6,669 bases of DNA from Lachnospiraceae bacterium UBA4348 (lineage in GTDB: Bacteria > Bacillota > Clostridia > Lachnospirales > Lachnospiraceae): positions 1-6,669 of the forward strand of contig DGTA01000074.1 in assembly GCA_002394165.1 (NCBI GenBank). Direction: 5' to 3'. Below, one piece after another: positions 5,654-6,669 of the stretch. Both the position numbers and the translations under genes were made by a program. The notes under the pieces are model-generated. The model did not search any database. It saw only the letters and a list, made by a program, of their open reading frames with translations, and was not told the DNA's origin. How positions within the stretch are numbered: the first letter of the stretch is position 1; every line of letters starts with the position of its first letter.

Positions 5654-6583
5654 ATGAGTAAACGCATAGTGGTCGCCCTGGGACACCAGGCGCTCGGAAC
5701 CGACTTCCCGTCACAGAAAAAGAAAGTTCACGATTCGGTCAAGGTCCTGGCGGATCTGATCGAGGAGGACTGCCAGCTGATCATCACCCACAGCAACGCG
5801 CCTCAGGCAGGCATGATCAGTACGGCACTCAATGAGTACGCCAAGCTGCACGAGACCTACAATGCACCTATGGCGATCTGCTCTTCCATGAGCCAGGGTT
5901 TTATCGGATACGACATCCAGAACATGCTCCGCACGGAGCTGATGAGCCGTGGGATCTACCGGTGTGTCAGCACCGTCATCACCCAGGTCATCGTAGATCC
6001 CTATGACGACGCCTTCTATCACCCCACCAAGGTGATCGGCCGTGTCCTGACCCGTGAGGAGGCTCAGGCTGAGGAAGATAAGGGCAATTACGTGGTAGAA
6101 GTACCCGGAGAGGGCTTCCGCCGTATCGTCGCTTCCCCCAAGCCCCTTGATATCGTTGAGATCGATGCCATCAACGCTCTCCTCGGCGCCGGCCAGATCG
6201 TAGTCGCCGCCGGCGGCGGAGGTATCGCCGTCCTGAAGCAGGGCAACCGCCTCAAGAGCGCCAGCGCCATCATCGAGAAGGATCTGACCGCCGGCAAGCT
6301 TGCCGACCTGACAGATGCCGATATGCTGATGATCCTCACGAACGAGGACCATGTATCGATCCGTTACCAGACGGACGACCCGGTCCCCCTCGGCCGCATC
6401 ACCGCCATGGAGGCGCTCTCCTACATCGAGGCCAATGAATTCGGCAGCGGCGGAATGCTCCCCAAGATTGAAGCATCCGTCAACTTCGTCTCACAGGACA
6501 AAAAAAGGAGTGCCGTCATCACGTCCATCGACCGCGCCCTCGACGCACTGCACGGCAAAGCCGGCACCGTGATCACCGGCTGA
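5654..6583 (+). CDS. arcC: Carbamate-kinase-family protein with altered glycine loops
   Basis: Carbamate kinase interconverts carbamoyl phosphate plus ADP with carbamate plus ATP, usually yielding ATP in arginine, agmatine or purine/allantoin breakdown. The 309-residue protein fits the family throughout: VVALG at 6-10, ITHSNAPQAGMI at 44-55, CSSMSQGFIGYDIQ at 76-89, TQVIVDPYDDAF at 110-121, PTKVIG at 124-129 (Lys126), GFRRIVASPKP at 154-164, AAGGGGIAV at 185-193, IIEKDL at 206-211 (Lys209, Asp210), MLMILTN at 224-230 and GGMLPKIEA at 266-274 (Lys271). The lysines and aspartate expected for phosphate transfer are kept. Two substrate loops differ from the classic form: GGNA reads GHQA (10-13) and HGNGPQVG reads HSNAPQAG (46-53). 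AGAGG seven bases before ATG 5654 supports the start. No arcA or arcB is beside it, and a converging terminator follows closely, so it seems monocistronic. Family membership is firm; substrate and direction in vivo are uncertain. Confidence 0.9.
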   Translation: MSKRIVVALGHQALGTDFPSQKKKVHDSVKVLADLIEEDCQLIITHSNAPQAGMISTALNEYAKLHETYNAPMAICSSMSQGFIGYDIQNMLRTELMSRGIYRCVSTVITQVIVDPYDDAFYHPTKVIGRVLTREEAQAEEDKGNYVVEVPGEGFRRIVASPKPLDIVEIDAINALLGAGQIVVAAGGGGIAVLKQGNRLKSASAIIEKDLTAGKLADLTDADMLMILTNEDHVSIRYQTDDPVPLGRITAMEALSYIEANEFGSGGMLPKIEASVNFVSQDKKRSAVITSIDRALDALHGKAGTVITG

Positions 6584-6612
6584 TTTTCTGACAAAGGACA
6601 GTTCTCCGGCAT

Positions 6613-6646
6613 AAAAAATAGTGTCTCCGGAATTTCCGGAGACACT
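6613..6646 (-). terminator. Intrinsic terminator of a convergent gene beyond the right edge
   Basis: AGTGTCTCCGGAA (6620-6632) and TTCCGGAGACACT (6634-6646) are perfect 13-base inverted arms; in RNA a 12-pair stem with a three-base loop is realistic. On the minus strand the hairpin is followed by TATTTTTT (6620-6613), a proper U tract; on the plus strand no T tract follows. It therefore chiefly ends a minus-strand transcript entering from the right, although the stem may also slow transcription leaving the carbamate-kinase gene. The gene it serves is not in the window. Confidence 0.88.
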
Positions 6647-6669
6647 CAGACTGTAGACAAAGTCCAGGG

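Noticed and set aside
5508..5714. N-terminal extension of prfC into the kinase gene
   Set aside because: It would require translation of DNA upstream of the predicted prfC transcription start and adds residues not typical of RF3, which normally begins at MSDLSKEI-like sequence.
5711..6352. A 213-codon open frame on the minus strand opposite the carbamate-kinase gene
   Set aside because: It is fully antisense to a gene with clear family motifs. The product has a repetitive Asp/Gly/Leu-rich composition typical of shadow frames and no recognised domain.
6559..6581. Hairpin AGCCGG-11-CCGGCT overlapping the kinase stop codon, followed by TTTT
   Set aside because: Six pairs with an 11-base loop and only four T residues two bases on is weak. 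It lies within coding sequence, so I do not call it a terminator, though it could contribute.
6646..6669. Possible end of a minus-strand gene with a stop at 6648-6646
   Set aside because: Only seven codons are visible and the stop would overlap the terminator stem; the sequence is too short to support a gene, although a converging gene further right is implied by the terminator.

Overview
This window looks like a chromosomal core region of a Firmicute, most likely a moderately GC-rich anaerobic Clostridia member (Lachnospiraceae-like). The basis is the gene order, strong AGGAGG-type ribosome binding sites, housekeeping promoters close to the TTGACA-17-TATAAT pattern, and protein styles such as IspA with DDLPAMD and RF3 starting MSDLSKEIRKRRTF. 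The assignment rests on recollection of families; no search was run. No mobile element, CRISPR array, tRNA or rRNA was seen.

Layout: six genes lie on the minus strand, read right to left as yqhY-like Asp23 gene (3822-3439), nusB (3307-2855), xseA (2858-1626), xseB (1639-1427), ispA (about 1449-550) and dxs (536 to beyond the left edge). From nusB to dxs the genes overlap or sit 13 bases apart, which indicates one translationally coupled unit. This matches the Bacillus yqhY-nusB-(folD)-xseA-xseB-ispA-dxs order, but without folD. A near-consensus promoter (3856-3884) precedes yqhY. A long hairpin followed by a T-rich tract lies in the 131-base gap between yqhY and nusB and may act as a terminator or attenuator. 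The unit combines an Asp23-family protein, a transcription antitermination factor, both subunits of exonuclease VII and two isoprenoid enzymes (DXP synthase and a short-chain prenyl diphosphate synthase).

Upstream of that, also on the minus strand, is prfC (5507-3918), encoding release factor 3, with its own near-perfect promoter. The promoter position and the ribosome binding site support a GTG start at 5507 rather than any longer reading frame. No clear terminator separates prfC from the yqhY promoter.

Divergently, on the plus strand, is a carbamate-kinase-family gene (5654-6583) with its own promoter. Its protein keeps the expected lysines and aspartate of the family but has altered glycine-rich loops (GHQ for GGN, SNA for GNG). 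After it, a perfect 13-base-arm hairpin with a T tract on the minus strand marks the end of a convergent transcript from beyond the right edge, so the kinase gene appears to be a lone transcription unit with no arcA or arcB beside it in view.

I saw no wholly new system. The points most worth a second look are the altered kinase loops, the hairpin in front of nusB, and the compact divergent prfC/kinase promoter region with its small repeats.
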